Assembly: GCA_950097015.1 (NCBI GenBank)
Contig: CATNEN010000001.1
Span: 27,061,001 to 27,125,000 of the forward strand
From: Macrostomum hystrix
Taxonomy: Eukaryota > Platyhelminthes > Macrostomidae
Direction: 5' to 3'
Length of the DNA: 64,000 nucleotides
This document shows positions 39,099 through 51,387 of this stretch, in pieces (positions within the stretch are counted from its first letter, which is position 1; each line of letters opens with the position of its first letter). The translations under genes and the position numbers were made by a program. Below the pieces are notes generated by a model, which worked only from the letters and a program-made list of their open reading frames with translations, ran no database searches and was not told the origin of the DNA.

Positions 39099-41756
39099 AT
39101 AAGGTTTGTCTAAGCTAACCATATGTGATACCTTTATTCCTGAATTCTTAATCCTTAATCGTTAATTCCTTAAATAAGAGCCAAGCGTGCAATTATACCC
39201 ATTTGCAGGTGTAAGTTTTCATTGACTCCGGTAAAACAATATTTACTTTTAGCCATAACATCGCCATTTATCAAACTGCGATTGTCACACTACAATGCTA
39301 ATGCAATATTACAACGTAACAATATGTACTAACATTCAATATGATTGTAGCCATAATGTCATGTGTCCGTGTTTAACCAGAAAATTGCATGAGCCATCCT
39401 CCAAGCTTTATAGTAAGTTTATCTGCAAATTTATAGAAGCAGATAGCAACTGCGTACGAAGACAAACCCCTCACTCCACCTTCATGCTGTCCAATAACAA
39501 GCTGCTAACACACCTTGAAACCTCCCACTTCGTCATTTCAGACGCATTTTTGAGGGATCTTAAACTCGACGCTTGCGTTTGAGTCATGCATAGATGAGTC
39601 ATGCATGCATTCAGATCTGGCGTCTGAAATATTTTGGAATACATCTTTGCTTGTTGTCTTCCTTTATTTCACTCATATTTATTTATTAGCTTGATGCACA
39701 GCCTAAATGTTTAGCTTCTTAGCTTTAGCTTAGCATGATAACCAACATATTTATCGAGCACTCCTTGCTTCGTGTTCCTGCACTTGCTCACTTGCTTTGC
39801 TTGCCTGCCTTGCTACAATTCGTAGCAAAAGTACATTATTTTCATTTCTACTAACATTTATACTAAGCTGCTACTAACATTTACACTCCGACCCTTAAGC
39901 TAGCTCACTTAAAAGATTCGCATGCTTACCATCTGACCTCTGTGTCCCTGTAGCTAAGAGTTTGCTACAATTCGTAGCAAAAGTACATTTTTTTCATTTC
40001 TACTAACATTTATACTAAGCTGCTACTAACATTTACACTCCGACTCTTAAGCTAGCTCACTTAAAAGATTCGCATGCTTCCCATCTGATTACAGACAATC
40101 GTTATAGACAAAGATAAATATGTAAATTGGTTTTGAAACATTCCATATTTTTTCCAGACGTTCTCCATGAACACCTGACGCCTGGTACACGGTCAGGCGT
40201 GTCAAGAAACGGAAGCTGCGGATGACATTGATATTAGTGTCTATTCTAATTCAATCAGCTACTCAGCGTCGAGTAGCAGTTGGCCCAGCATCCCGGCGAG
40301 CTGTATCTGGCCGAGTTTAGCAGGTTAGATAACGATCAGCGACCTTCACGGACTCATGTCATGTCAATGGAGTTCCACGGCTGCGCTCGCAACAAGGTTG
40401 AATAATCTTTTTGTTTTGTTTGTTGTAGTTTATGAAATAATGTGCAGCAACAATTAGTTTATTTATAGTATTTATAAGTAGCATTTATATAGCATTTATA
40501 AGTACTTGTAGTTATCTCATACTTTTATAGGAAACAGTCTGTTTTAATTACATGTCTTCAAAATCAAGGTTTAATTACAGATGATAAGTCATGCATGGGG
40601 AATATGAGAAAACACGAGAAAACAGAACAAAACATATCCGTAAGAAAAAATAGTTTTCGTGAGTGAAGTAACGCAACTGAGAATCGGACAATCCGTACTT
40701 TAATTCTGAGTCATTGTCTGGATCATGTGATTTCTAGGGTATTGTTGGGTAATGTGCATCCCCGCTTCACTCGTGAAATGAATTCTGTTCTAGAATTCCT
40801 ATCTGTGGTTTTAGATGTCATGTTCAGCCTAGATTCCCCCAAATGTGCCTTATCTAAAAACAAACCTCATAAGCAAACAAGCTAGCACAGGTAGTGTTAC
40901 ACTTAAAATAAAAAAGCAAGAAAAACAAAACCCAATTCATATTTAATACTGCAGTACACCGCTAGCTGGACTTTTCAGATCTCATACTTGTTTACATGAG
41001 TGAAGTAGCGCAACTGACAATCAGACAATCCGTGATGTAATTCTGAGTCATTGTCTATTTGTCTGGATCATGTGATTTCTAGGGCAACGTAGGGATTTCT
41101 GAGGTATTAATTAAATTATGGGATTTATGATTTGGGTGTCATTTTGTCTAAGTCATTTTTCTAAAAAAAGTTTTACTTTCTCGTGGTCGAGGTGAAATTT
41201 GTAAAAGTGCTTGTCTCTTGGGTGGGTCTTGGTGATAAGCTTGTCCTCCTAGTAATGCCTCAGCGCTCGCTTCATCGTTTCAAAGCTCATGTCCCGCCGC
41301 TTGTGACTGCTCCAGGCCTCTCTATATCTCTCCATCTCTCTCTATATCTCTCCATCTCTCTCCATGTCTCTCTATATCTCATTGTATCTCTTTGTATTTA
41401 CTTAAAAACGCATACCGTACTGACTTTGCATGATGACACTCTCAGTCTAAAACATTGCAATATAAATGATGTCTGTAGTTCCCTTACTCGTCTTTTCAAT
41501 CATTCCCTCTCTGAATGCGCTTTATAACACGTTTCATATGCATATTTGCTTTGAAATTGATAAAAAATCTGTACCTTTAGCTGCGTCAAAAGTATTTAAT
41601 GAGACTATAAGAGACATATTCGTAAACCATTTATAGCGGTTACGAATAGAAAATTTACATGAGCATGTTCAATTTTATTTATTTAAAGTGATTGCCGCTT
41701 TATATATACGGCGTGCATACAACATAATGAAACATACGTATGAAAAGTACATGGTT
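39099..41756. other. Intergenic region with local duplications
   Basis: A 120-bp segment (CTACAATTCGTAGCAAAAGT) is tandemly repeated at 39814-39935 and 39963-40085. A segment GAGTGAAGTARCGCAACTGA occurs at about 40661 and 40998, flanking a piece homologous to the Hes-like upstream region (40758-40885). No gene supported; short open exons near 40165-40325 cannot be verified. Confidence 0.5.
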
Positions 41757-42955
41757 GTCGTCGGTGTCCCAATAGATTTGAGCACAGCTTATCGAGTCGG
41801 ATTCAATTGAAAATCAATCTAGAAATGATTTCCTAAATGACTGAGTTGGTTTCATGATTTCAAATGATTTCCACTCGAACTTATTAACCTGGAAAGTCAA
41901 CTAGAAAATTTTATCTTGACTCTGACTATGTCAGTACTATGTCTATAAATATTTGCTCAGTTAAAGAGTGACTAAGCATCCCAAACTTAACTGGTGCCTA
42001 CGAGAGAAATCTACTAATGCGAAACAAAAAATTTAATTTCTTTTCTTTGATCTCTCTCTGACTTATCATGTCATTAATGGCATTAATAACATTAATTAAA
42101 ACTTTAAATAACTGACTTCCCTGTACACCTGGGAACATTCGTAAATACAACTCAACTCGGATTCCTGCGAAATCTACTGCATCTAACTACCACACTTCCT
42201 CTCACCCTACTGCTCTCCCTCTCACTCTACTGATCTCCCTCTCACCCTACTGCTCTCCCTCTCACCCTACTGCTCTCCCTCTCACCCTACTGATCTCCCT
42301 CTCACCCTACTGCTCTCCCTCTCACCCTACTGCTCTCCCTCTCACCCTACTGATCTCCCTCTCACCCTATTTTCAATTCTTGTCCAGTAAATGCTTTTTA
42401 GCAGCTGTATAATTTTCAGCTTTTTTACAGCTACAAAGATCCCCCAGTTGACAATGATCTCTAAGTTGACAATGATCCCCCAGTTGACAATGACCCCCCA
42501 GTTGACAATGATCCCTCAGTTGACAATGATCCCCCAGTTGACAATAATCCCCCAGTTGACAATCATCCCCCAGTTGACCATGATCCCCCAGTTGACCATG
42601 ATCCCCCAGTTGACCAGGATCCTCCATTTGATGATGACTACCCATTGATGATGATCCCCAGTTGACAATAATCCCCCAGTTGACAATGATCCCCCAGTTG
42701 ACAATTATCCCCCAGTTGAAAATGGTCGATTAAGTACTGCGCTCAAAAAATACAACACAGCCTACTAACAGTAGATTTTGAGGATGTGCCCCGAATTTTA
42801 TTTACCCCCCACCCACCCCAACTCGCGCCCCACACTGGTGGGCCACCAGCGCCCCGCTGTACGCCCCACTATACGCCCACCCACCGGTGCCTGGTGGGAA
42901 GGCGCATAGTGGGGCGTACAGAGGGGCGTATAGTAAATGTCCCACCGGGGTGAGA
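41757..42955. repeat. Composite repeat, inverted: S unit, minisatellites, foldback F
   Basis: It holds an inverted 191-bp S unit (41757-41955), a 21-bp CTCACCCTACTGCTCTCCCT array (42190-42370), an 18-bp GATCCCCCAGTTGACAAT array (42437-42720) and an inverted foldback F (42790-42955). The order is a reversed version of 51388-52020. Confidence 0.75.
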
Positions 42956-43306
42956 AGCACGTGCAACTAGTCCACTTGTTTTGTCCCTCCCCGCCCGACA
43001 ACGCTCCGCTTGTTCAGTTAGGTAGCTTTCGGCGCTACGCGTCTTGAGAGTGCGCCGCTGACAAGGGTGGTCTAGATAGGCGCTTGTTGTCGAATTCAGT
43101 ACGTGCTCTCTTCGGAGACTCCGCCGTCAGGCAGGAGTGCCAACCGATAGGATCTGTCGGGGCAGCGCTGAAAGCAGAGACAACCGGAGCCTCTCGGGAA
43201 GAGTAGGGCGCGGATGTAGGCCAGTTAAGTAAAAATTGTTATATCCAAATTGTTAGACCAGACTTGCTTCTCACTGTGAGCGCGCTATAATTTATTTCCG
43301 TGTGAA
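42956..43306 (+). repeat. Internal fragment of LTR family A
   Basis: It matches about 34100-34450 of the complete LTR (for example GGTAGCTTTCGGCGCTACGC) and stops at TTTATTTCCGTGTGAA, where a gypsy pol fragment joins. Confidence 0.8.
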
Positions 43307-44600
43307 CATGGCTACGTACCAGTATAAAGTCAGAGGCAAACGAACGCACGAAATTCCGCATGCCGACGCGTTGTCGAGACTACTAACAGACGGCAATAAC
43401 TGGAGCGACAAAACGGCGACTGAAGCGGTTAATGAAGTGGCGGCGGTGGACATCGCCTTGTCAGAAGATGGACCCGTCACGAAGGAGCAGATGGAGCAGG
43501 CGTCTAAGGAGGACAAGGAGATCCTAGACGTTCTACAGAAGTTGCGATCTGGTGAAGACGTGCCGGACGCATACAGAAGAGTACAGAGCAGGCTGAATTG
43601 CAGCGACCATCTACTGTTATTGGACCATCGGATCGTCATCCCGGTGAAGTTCCGAGCACGAGTCATCCAATTTCTCCACTGCTCCCATCCCGGAATGCAA
43701 GCCATGAAGGCGTGGGCCCGCCAGTATGTCTGGTGGCCGCTAATGGAGACGGAGATAGAAAAGTGCGTGTCGGAATGCCACACGTGCCAGCGCTTGAGAC
43801 CGTCCCAGAAATCGGTGCTCAAACCGTGGCCAAAGGAGGCGTGGGGCCGAGTGCATGCTGACCTGGGACAACTGGAGGGAAGCAACTTCCTGGTGGTTTC
43901 GGACGCCAAGACGGGATTCATCGCTGCCGAATGGGTGCGCGAAGTTGATGCAACGTCGGTCATTAGAGTACTCCGAAGAGCATTTTGCAACTTTGGCATC
44001 CCAGAGATACTCGTCACTGATAACGGACGACAGTTTGTGGCTCATGAGACGGAGGCCTGACTGAAGAGAATGGGAGTGTTACACCTGAAGTCGCCCCGCT
44101 ACCACCCCGCATCAAATGGCGTAGCAGAGGCTGCCGTGAAAAAGCTGAAGACCAAGCTGAAGCAGCTGAATGACCCAGATCCGGAGTTTCGGATGCAACA
44201 GGCATTGTACGCGGTGCGCGTCTGTCCAAGAGTAAACGGAGTCGCGCCATGCCGAGAAATGTTTGGGCGCGAGTTCAACACGCGACTCTCACTGCTGCAA
44301 CGTCGGTCCTTCCAAGACAAGCGTATTGACCAAGCCTACAGCCCAGTCTGGGTCCAGGATCCGTTTAATAAGGAGAGGAGGGAAGGAGTACTGCGCGAAG
44401 CTGTCGGCGAACAGTTGAGACGAGTGCGGGGCGAGCAAGGACGAGATCTGGTCGTGCACCGTGTCCATGTCAGGGACAGAGCCGAGGCAACGAATGAGCC
44501 AGAGAGAGAACCTCCAAGTGCTGAGGATCAACCGATGGCGGATCGCAGATACCCCCAGCGAACGCGAAGACCACCGGAGAGGTATCAGGCTCAAGATTGA
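43307..44600 (+). pseudogene. Gypsy pol relic: RNase H end and integrase, one in-frame stop
   Basis: The frame starts in the terminal RNase H segment (YKVRGKRTHEIPHADALSRL) and continues with the HHCC finger (HCSHPGMQAMKAWARQYVWW, CHTCQR), the DDE core (VHADLGQLEG, LVTDNGRQFV), TGA at 44058-44060, and in the same frame LKSPRYHPASNGVAEAAVKK to 44600. It differs from the two Ty3 elements above. A purine tract GGAAGAGGGATG after the stop suggests the start of a 3' LTR near 44614. Confidence 0.8.
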
Positions 44601-44613
44601 AAGGAAGAGGGAT

Positions 44614-45134
44614 GTTTTGACGTGACACAGATTTAGTTTCCTTGCTGCCTAGTTTGCTTGCTGCTTCTAAAAGGGTCTAGGGTTGAAACCCTAGATACTC
44701 GTTACAGTATTGAATGCTTAAGACGGCTAGCGAGCCAAAGAAATATATTAAGTGTTTTTGGGAGCGGCTACGCTAATGAGTGGCATAAGCCCGCCAACGC
44801 TCAAACACTATCTTACGGCTTTCTTCGGTGCTACTAAGGACATAACATCAACCAACCGGTTTTTCTGCTTCTGCAATTTTAAAAGGATGCGATTTATAAT
44901 GCAAACTAGCTTTTTTTGCCCGTTGTTTTTGGGGCAGAAATTTAAAGCAAAGCAGTAAGCAATTCACGTCTCTGTATTAACTTTATAGTGAAGGTCACCA
45001 TTTATTTATTTACTGCATTAATGAAAAGTGAAGAGTTTGTTTAAGGGCGTTTTAAGTAAAAACTTAGTGAAAAGTTTGTCCAAACAACCCCCTCTTGATT
45101 ACTTCTTTAGAAACATGTCTCTTAGCCACTCCTC
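44614..45134. other. Possible 3' LTR of the gypsy relic and AT-rich flank
   Basis: TGTTTTGACGTGACACAG follows the purine tract like an LTR start. The 3' limit was not found. No gene seen. Confidence 0.35.
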
Positions 45135-45142
45135 TATACAGT

Positions 45143-45419
45143 CAGTGGCAGATCCAGGATTTTTGTTTTGGGGCGGTCTGTCAGGGGAGCGCCATGAGAA
45201 TCACAGAGGGGGTGCCAGCGGCCGAAAAAGGTCGCCAGGAGCCAAGAAAGGGCGCCAGCGGCTGAAAAACGGGAGCCAGCGGCTGAAAAAGGGGCGCCAG
45301 CGGCCGAAAAGGGGCGCCAGTGTTGCGACTGGCGCCCCTGGTGGGGGCATCTTATTCCCATGATTAAAATTTTGGGGGGGGGCGACTGCCCCCCGCCCCC
45401 CCCCCTAAATCTGCCTCTG
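45143..45419. mobile_element. hAT-type MITE, 277 bp
   Basis: Ends CAGTGGCAGATCC and AAATCTGCCTCTG are imperfect inverted repeats, flanked by the 8-bp target duplication TATACAGT (45135-45142, 45420-45427). The interior is a G+C-rich array of GGGGCGCCAGCGGCCGAAAA-like units. Confidence 0.85.
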
Positions 45420-45577
45420 TATACAGTATGCATGTACAAGCGTATACATAAGGAAAATAGCCATGGCATAACAATAACAATGTCAAAGAAACAAAATTAA
45501 ACTGTTTCAGAGTTCAGAGTTAGACAGGTCAAGGTCAATTCGTGACTACTTTTCTATTAATTGCTTGCGAGTCACCT

Positions 45578-46269
45578 CTAGGCCTGGGGATACACCACAT
45601 TCTTCGTTCCTCCCCTTGGTGCGAAAATGAATAGGCCAGCTGGAGTTCCAACACGGGAGCAGGCGACATAAAGCTGCCCATGCGAGAAGCAAGGAGTCTC
45701 CGGGTTGATGCCAGCCACCTTCAGCGACTGTCCCTGAGCCTTGTTGTCATCGCAAAGCACACTCTCACAGCGAACTGCAGTCGCTTGAACTGAAATGGCA
45801 GGTCCGTGGGGATAATTGGAATCCGGGGAACGAACACAGACTCTCCTCTGCCAGATCCAGTCATTATCGTGGCCTCAATCACGTGTGGGAAGAGCCGCCT
45901 GACTATCAGTCTGGTGCCGTTACACAGCCTTGGCGCATTCAGGTTGCGGAGGAGCATAATTGGTGCCCCAACTTTCAGCTGCAAGTTGTGCGATGGAGTT
46001 CCAGGAGGATCTAGAGAGTTCAGAAACTCAACAGGATACTCCACAGCGGTGTCATCAGTCAACGTTGTATCAATTGACTTGTAGGTGAAAACTGCACCTG
46101 GCAACTCCTGAAGCAGTTGGTAGTTAATTTCGTTGGCGGCATCATTTCTAGGACACAGAATTGCCCTCTCTGACAGCCAGTCAACGCCAGCCTCTCTCTT
46201 TCTTCTATCCCAGGCTGGCTGGAGAGAAATATCGACCGGAGAGCCCTGCGCACTGGGACGCCACCGCAC
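45578..46269 (-). pseudogene. Helitron PIF1-like helicase, C-terminal fragment
   Basis: The - strand frame has RAILCPRNDAANEINYQLLQ, KVGAPIMLLRNLNAPRLCNG and FVPRIPIIPTDLPFQFKRLQ. Near 45745 the frame breaks by a small deletion, and the last motif continues in another frame (NKAQGQSLKVAG, HGQLYVACSRVGTP). These are the late helicase motifs of the RepHel protein of Helitrons, which unwinds DNA during rolling-circle transposition. The Rep nuclease and the first helicase motifs are absent. Its 5' side continues into sequence leading to a Helitron terminus at 46828. Confidence 0.85.
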
Positions 46270-46499
46270 TCACCGCACTCAGTCTCAGTGCTGCTTGGGG
46301 GCCAGTAGACAGTCTAGGGGTTTGGGCTGTGTACATTCACGGCTTGAAATACAATGTACAGTCTGGGGCTTCGGCGCCCGGGGAAGGGAGGGGGTGGCTG
46401 TAATAAAATTTGGCCCGCAGAGTGGCGGAGGGGAGTTGGGGTGGCTGTCCTCGGAAAACAAAAAGTGACTCACTTTGAGATGATGCAGCTTTGCTCTGG

Positions 46500-46828
46500 A
46501 TTGAGCAGAGATGTTCAAAATTGACAGCATTGTTGGAAAACATGGAAAAGTGTAAGTGGATCAAATTTGGAGAAAATCTGACAAAGTGGGGCGACGATAT
46601 GTCGAATTGAGTGATTTTTTAACGATTTTTGAGCAGTTTTTTGCACTTTTGAGCAGGAAGGAAATGATTTTTCGGGAATTTGAGTAGCCTATTGCACTCA
46701 GCGTAGGTGGTTTTAGGTATGTGCAAAGTTTGGTGCGATTTGGTTGAGCGGTTTCGGCGTCTATAAAGACAAAAGGTTGCACACACACACAGACACACAG
46801 ACAGAGTTTTCACTTTTATATATATAGA
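46500..46828 (-). mobile_element. Helitron 5' terminus
   Basis: On the - strand the sequence starts TCTATATATATAAAAGTG right after an A, then CTGTCTGTGTGTCTGTGTGT and GACGCCGAAACCGCTCAACC. This is the standard 5' end of many animal Helitrons, which begin with TC and insert between A and T. Orientation agrees with the helicase fragment. The 3' end (CTRR with hairpin) was not identified. Confidence 0.75.
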
Positions 46829-47740
46829 TAATACGAAATGTATTTTACTCGTAGCCGCCTATTGCTATCTGCTTAACTGCGGCTGTGTTTGTCTCGGTGC
46901 GCTCATTGTTTTTAACTTGAGTATGCAATTTTTTACTACTCTAAGCAATAAGTATAATTTATTATTTCCTTGAATTAGTTTTAATGTTAAATTAATTTTT
47001 TCCCGTTGCGTTTATCATGCTAGTTATTTGGCAGGTAGTAGCATGATTGGAATGTAGATTGTAGAAACAATAAAAGTACATAAAATGAATATACGGAAGT
47101 ATTTTGGAATTATTATTATACTCTCTAAGTACTTTAAGCGAAACTGTCACATTATATTTTCTTGTTACTTTGACTACTTGTCGACCACAAAACTACTTTG
47201 TGTTATTTAGAAATAGATTGAATTCAACGATAACATCACTTAAATTGTAAAAAGTAATAATCGCACGTTGTGGACATAATTGCCATGGACGAGAATTTCT
47301 TTAATTAAACTAATTCTAGCATGCGCCCATTTACCACGCAAAAGATGGATTGTAGAAATGAGCTGCTCTTAAAGGACACCATAGTTTTGGTTAAAAAATT
47401 ACAATTCTCTTAAAGCGAAATTACGACATCTTACAATTCACGTTAAGCGAAATTGCGACATCTTACAATTCGCTAAACGCGAAATTGCGACTTCTTACAA
47501 TTCGCTTGATGCAAATTGCTGAAAAGTACAATTACCGTTCGCAAAAATTGCAATTTTGTTTTGTCCTACACAGAAATTGTAATTTAATTACACAATTGAA
47601 TTGCAATGAAATGGGCTTTCTTGCGCAATTTTGCCCAATTTCTGCGCGTAATTTTGCGCAATTTTGCGCAATTCGTGTGGTCATGTGAATGCACTCCTAT
47701 CATGGTGCCCGTGGGGTCTTTCAGCAGGTCTATTTCCTTT
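46829..47740. other. AT-rich intergenic sequence
   Basis: No gene. About 47390-47520 holds four imperfect 36-40 bp units of CTTACAATTCGCTTAAGCGA type. Confidence 0.5.
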
Positions 47741-49157
47741 AACGTTAGCGACATTTTACCGCACTGTTTATAACATGTTAAAAAACCGCACTGTCTAACA
47801 AACCTTATAATGCGGTAGACTATGCGGAATTTACCGCACTGTTCGAGAGTTCGAATCTCTTTTCAAAGGAAGCGAGTTGTGTCTTTTAGGAAGCTTCTGA
47901 TGTAGGCCTATGTACTTTGCAAACTCAGTTCAAACAAGCTGTAAAGTGGATACCATCATTATGTGGGGTATAAGTTTAGATGGTGCCGCGGTCTCTCGAT
48001 TCTACGGACTGAACAGTTAGCTGTTGACAGCCTTACGTATGTTTGTCTATTTGTAATGTATAGGTCTCTGTTGTTCGTAATTTTTTAGCTACGAGTACAT
48101 GTATATCTTCCGTAATCGCATAATAATTTTCAGGTATCTGGATGAGCAATTCCAGAGGTTCAGGACAGAACAAACGCCACGTCCCTCATCGCCGATTATT
48201 TTTATATGCTCAGTATAAAAATTTATAGTGTTAACGAAGCACTCTTGGTTGTCCAGTACGGTAAGTTATTGATGTATTAAAACTTCCTGGACATGTAAAT
48301 ATTGAATTTGTTTTATCACAACCGGAGATGTTGCGAACAGGTCTACTTCATTTGACTACCAGCAGAGTTTAATGGCCAGTCAAATTGCTGTCAGTCATGT
48401 GTCGTGCTCCAGTTGCGAACGTACAAGATATTCGAGACTGGCACAAATTAAAATTAAAATAAACTAACAGGTTCTTGACGCTTATCTAGCTTCCTTGGCT
48501 GCGGCTCACGATGGCATGTGAGCCTCCTGACCAGTCATGTCCAACTTGTATTATCTGGTCTCTCGAAAAGCTCGACGAAACCGCAAACGCGCAACTCGGG
48601 CAGGCCGAACAATCAGCTTGTACAAAAGAACACCAAACTGCCAGAAGAGCTAGTGATTAGGTTGCGTAAGGTTAGTTGTAGTTACATTTTTTAGTTCGTG
48701 ACACATTCTTTTTTTTTTTTCAACTAAAATCTGATTCGTTGATAAAGGGCTGGGTGGCAAAAGTGCATTGGCGTGCGCCATGAGTGAGTGAGCTGACTTG
48801 AGATAGAGACCGCTGCCACCAGTGTAAACTAAATCAGAAGGCGAGACTTGCGCGAGAACCGAGAAAACACCAGGTGACTAAAGCCTCAAGTGAGCGACTT
48901 TATATTTGGCGATTTACACCAGAGAGTGTACATCGCATTGCACAATTTACGAAGCCAACTTACGACCCGATGCGAGAATGAATCACCGCACACCTTACAA
49001 TATGTATCGATTCATTATCCAGTAAATTGATTGATTCGTTGGTTTTCGCTAAAATTTATTGATTTATTATCCCATGAATTGATTCATTGGTTGATTTAAA
49101 CATAATTTATTGACTGATTAACTATAAAAGTCCGATCTCCAAAAAACTACTGTTCAG

Positions 49158-50130
49158 GCCTCCATTGCCAAGGCCTCAGTGCTTGGCATCTGGCATGACA
49201 CCAACCATTTCATCCTTGTATGGATTAACTTGCGCAGCGGGTTCTTAACAATTTTGGACCCTGCTGGAGAGCGGGAAGCTGAGCTGCCAAGCATTTGTGA
49301 AGCTATCAAGTAATAAATTCCGTACCTTTGCTTAAACTTTTTTTACGGTCTCTGCACGTCACAATTCCTCCTTTGACTTGCAACGACAAGCAAAGCGACA
49401 TTGTGATTATGATTTTAATTTGGATTTTCTCTATTGAGCTATATAAATTTTCAGCACGTTGGCACTTCCGGCCGATATTAAATGGCCACAACTTGAGGTC
49501 CGCAGATTTGAACACCCGATGCAGCAGGACTGCAATAGTTGCGGAATATTTTGCTGCATTTATGCTTCTCGAATAGTGCAGCACGCCGACTTAGCGCAGC
49601 CAGTGCAGGCGACTGCGCTAGCCTTGCTAAATTATCGCCAAAAAAATTGGCGCGCATTGCTCCGGCGGGCCAGCAAATGCGTTGATTCCCGCTGCTTTTT
49701 ATGCGGTGAAAAAGATTGTCCTAGCGGAGCTGCCGAGCCCGAGAAAGAGCAAGACCTGTGGGTGAGTTCAATAAAGTTCGTGACTCATCTTATATATACT
49801 TAGACATAAACGTATAACAGTACACAGTAAACTCACAACCGCAATTTGTAAACATAATTATTGCATCAATTGTGAATCTTTTCACTTTCTAGCTATTGCC
49901 CACATACATTACACACGACAGATTTTTTGTGACTCGTGTCGCATGTGGTGCCACACGGTTTGCGCATTCGGCCATGCGCAAATCTCATCTGTCGAGTCAA
50001 TGGAGCAGCCGACTTGGCGGTGCGACTTCTGTATCGGGGCAGACACGTGAGTAGTTCGATTATGCTTTTAGATTCTGCAGTGCGAGTAAAAAATTCTTTG
50101 GTCTTCAGACGGCCGTGGCACCGATATTGA
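49158..50130 (+). CDS. SENP/Ulp1-like cysteine protease fused to a PHD finger (3' exons)
   Basis: Inferred exons: 49158-49309, 49455-49761, 49922-50046 and 50109-50130, with GT-AG introns whose phases join the frame. Exon 1 has the catalytic His (WHDTNHFILVWI) and Asp (LTILDPAGE). Exon 2 has the Gln/Cys motif MQQDCNSCGIFCCIYASRIV, matching the QxxxDCG active site of C48 SUMO-type proteases. The end of exon 2 (CFLCGEKDC) and exon 3 (IFCDSCRMWCHTVC, WRCDFC) form a C4HC3 PHD finger, a histone-tail reader. Exons 5' of 49158 were not located; an open stretch starts ATGGCATGTGAGCC near 48512. Ulp1-like proteases occur in several transposon groups. Splice sites are predictions. Confidence 0.7.
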
Positions 50131-50460
50131 CTGTTGCTGATATTAGAACATCCCCTTTCTCAAGAGGAACCAAGGTACGGAGGATTTGATAAGCTGCACC
50201 GTACGTCTTGACTGACTACGTCAAATGCAATGTCGCTCCGTCATTTGCAATTCAGTCTGGCTTGACTAATTGCATAGATTTTTGTACCGTAATATGGCTT
50301 GCGTCAGCATCCAGTTACTATTTACTCACTGTTTTGGCTCTGGACGATTTTTCGATGTGGACGTTTTTTTCGTTAACGACGTGCACAATGCAACAATACT
50401 AATTACACCGACTTTATATTCGAAGCTAAAATATATCTATCACTGTTAAACCTGACACTC

Positions 50461-50710
50461 CTACGCATAGTCCAAGCCTGAAATGAGGCTATTCAAACAG
50501 TGCGATAAATTCCGCATAGTCTACCGCATAGTCCAAGCCTGAAATGAGGTTATTTAAACAGTGCGGTAAATTCCGTATAGTCTACCGCATAGTCCAAGCC
50601 TGAAATGAGGTTATTTAAACAGTGCGGTAAATTCCATATAGTCTACCGCATAGTCCAAGCCTGAAATGAGGTTATTTAAACAGTGCGATAAATTCCGCAT
50701 AGTCTACCGC
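50461..50710. repeat. 61-bp tandem repeat, 4 copies, subterminal in the TIR transposon
   Basis: GCATAGTCCAAGCCTGAAAT recurs at 50465, 50526, 50587 and 50648. Each unit contains AACAGTGCGRTAAATTCC, the same motif as the TIR, so these may be transposase binding sites. Confidence 0.85.
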
Positions 50711-50787
50711 ATAATAAGGTTTGTTGAACAGTGCGGTTTTTTAACATGTTATAAACAGTGCGGTAAAATGTCGCTAACGTTTCCTTT

Positions 50788-51387
50788 AGGTGGTAAAAAT
50801 AAATGTTTGGTTGATGTATGGCAGCATACTTTATATCAACCTCCTTCTTGTTGCGACTATGTATGATTTATCAGTGGCTGAGATTTATTGTTGCTGTACG
50901 AAAATTGACTCAAATGCTTTGACGCTTGTCAGTTTATCAGCGAGTATTATTAAGCGAGTATCTTTTTTATTAGAAATTTATGTGGAAAGAGGAAAAGAAA
51001 AACAAAAGCGTATACGTTCGGAAGTGAAAAAGTATTGTATTTTTACAAAATCTAAATTAAAAAGCATACGAACGAGCGACAGCATATAAAAGGCGGACTC
51101 TGGGTAAAAGGTAAATCTCTAGTCTATGGCCAAGGGTGCGAGTACTATGTCTCATTTGACATAGTTATATTAAGACTGAGGCTATGTCAAAATTGTATAT
51201 AACTTTTAATCTAGAATTTTACTAATACTAGCTTTAATACAATATTGTCTAGATTTTTTTACTTTAGTTCTTCTTAGAGCCAAACGGTGATAAACTTCTA
51301 TTCTAAGTATAGCAAGCGTTATGTTAAAAGGGAAAGGACTTTTTTGAACATCCCTCATTGTATATCTTATTGTTATGTTAGGTCATT
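50788..51387. other. AT-rich intergenic sequence
   Basis: Only short open frames; no recognisable gene. Confidence 0.5.

Larger units (their letters stand above)
47741..50781. mobile_element. TIR DNA transposon of about 3.0 kb carrying a SENP-PHD gene
   Basis: Inverted ends of about 110 bp (AACGTTAGCGACATTTTACC at the left, its complement ending at 50781) contain repeated ACCGCACTGTT motifs. TCCTTT flanks both sides (47735-47740, 50782-50787), a probable 6-bp target duplication. Four 61-bp subterminal repeats lie at 50461-50710. No transposase domain was recognised, so it may be non-autonomous or carry an unrecognised transposase. Confidence 0.8.

Noticed and set aside
42373-42648. Open frames on both strands over the 18-bp minisatellite
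   Set aside because: 18 is a multiple of 3 and the unit lacks stops, so open frames arise automatically.
47845-47880. tRNA gene (GTTCGAATC B-box-like sequence)
   Set aside because: No A box, cloverleaf or terminator; it lies at the inner edge of a transposon end.
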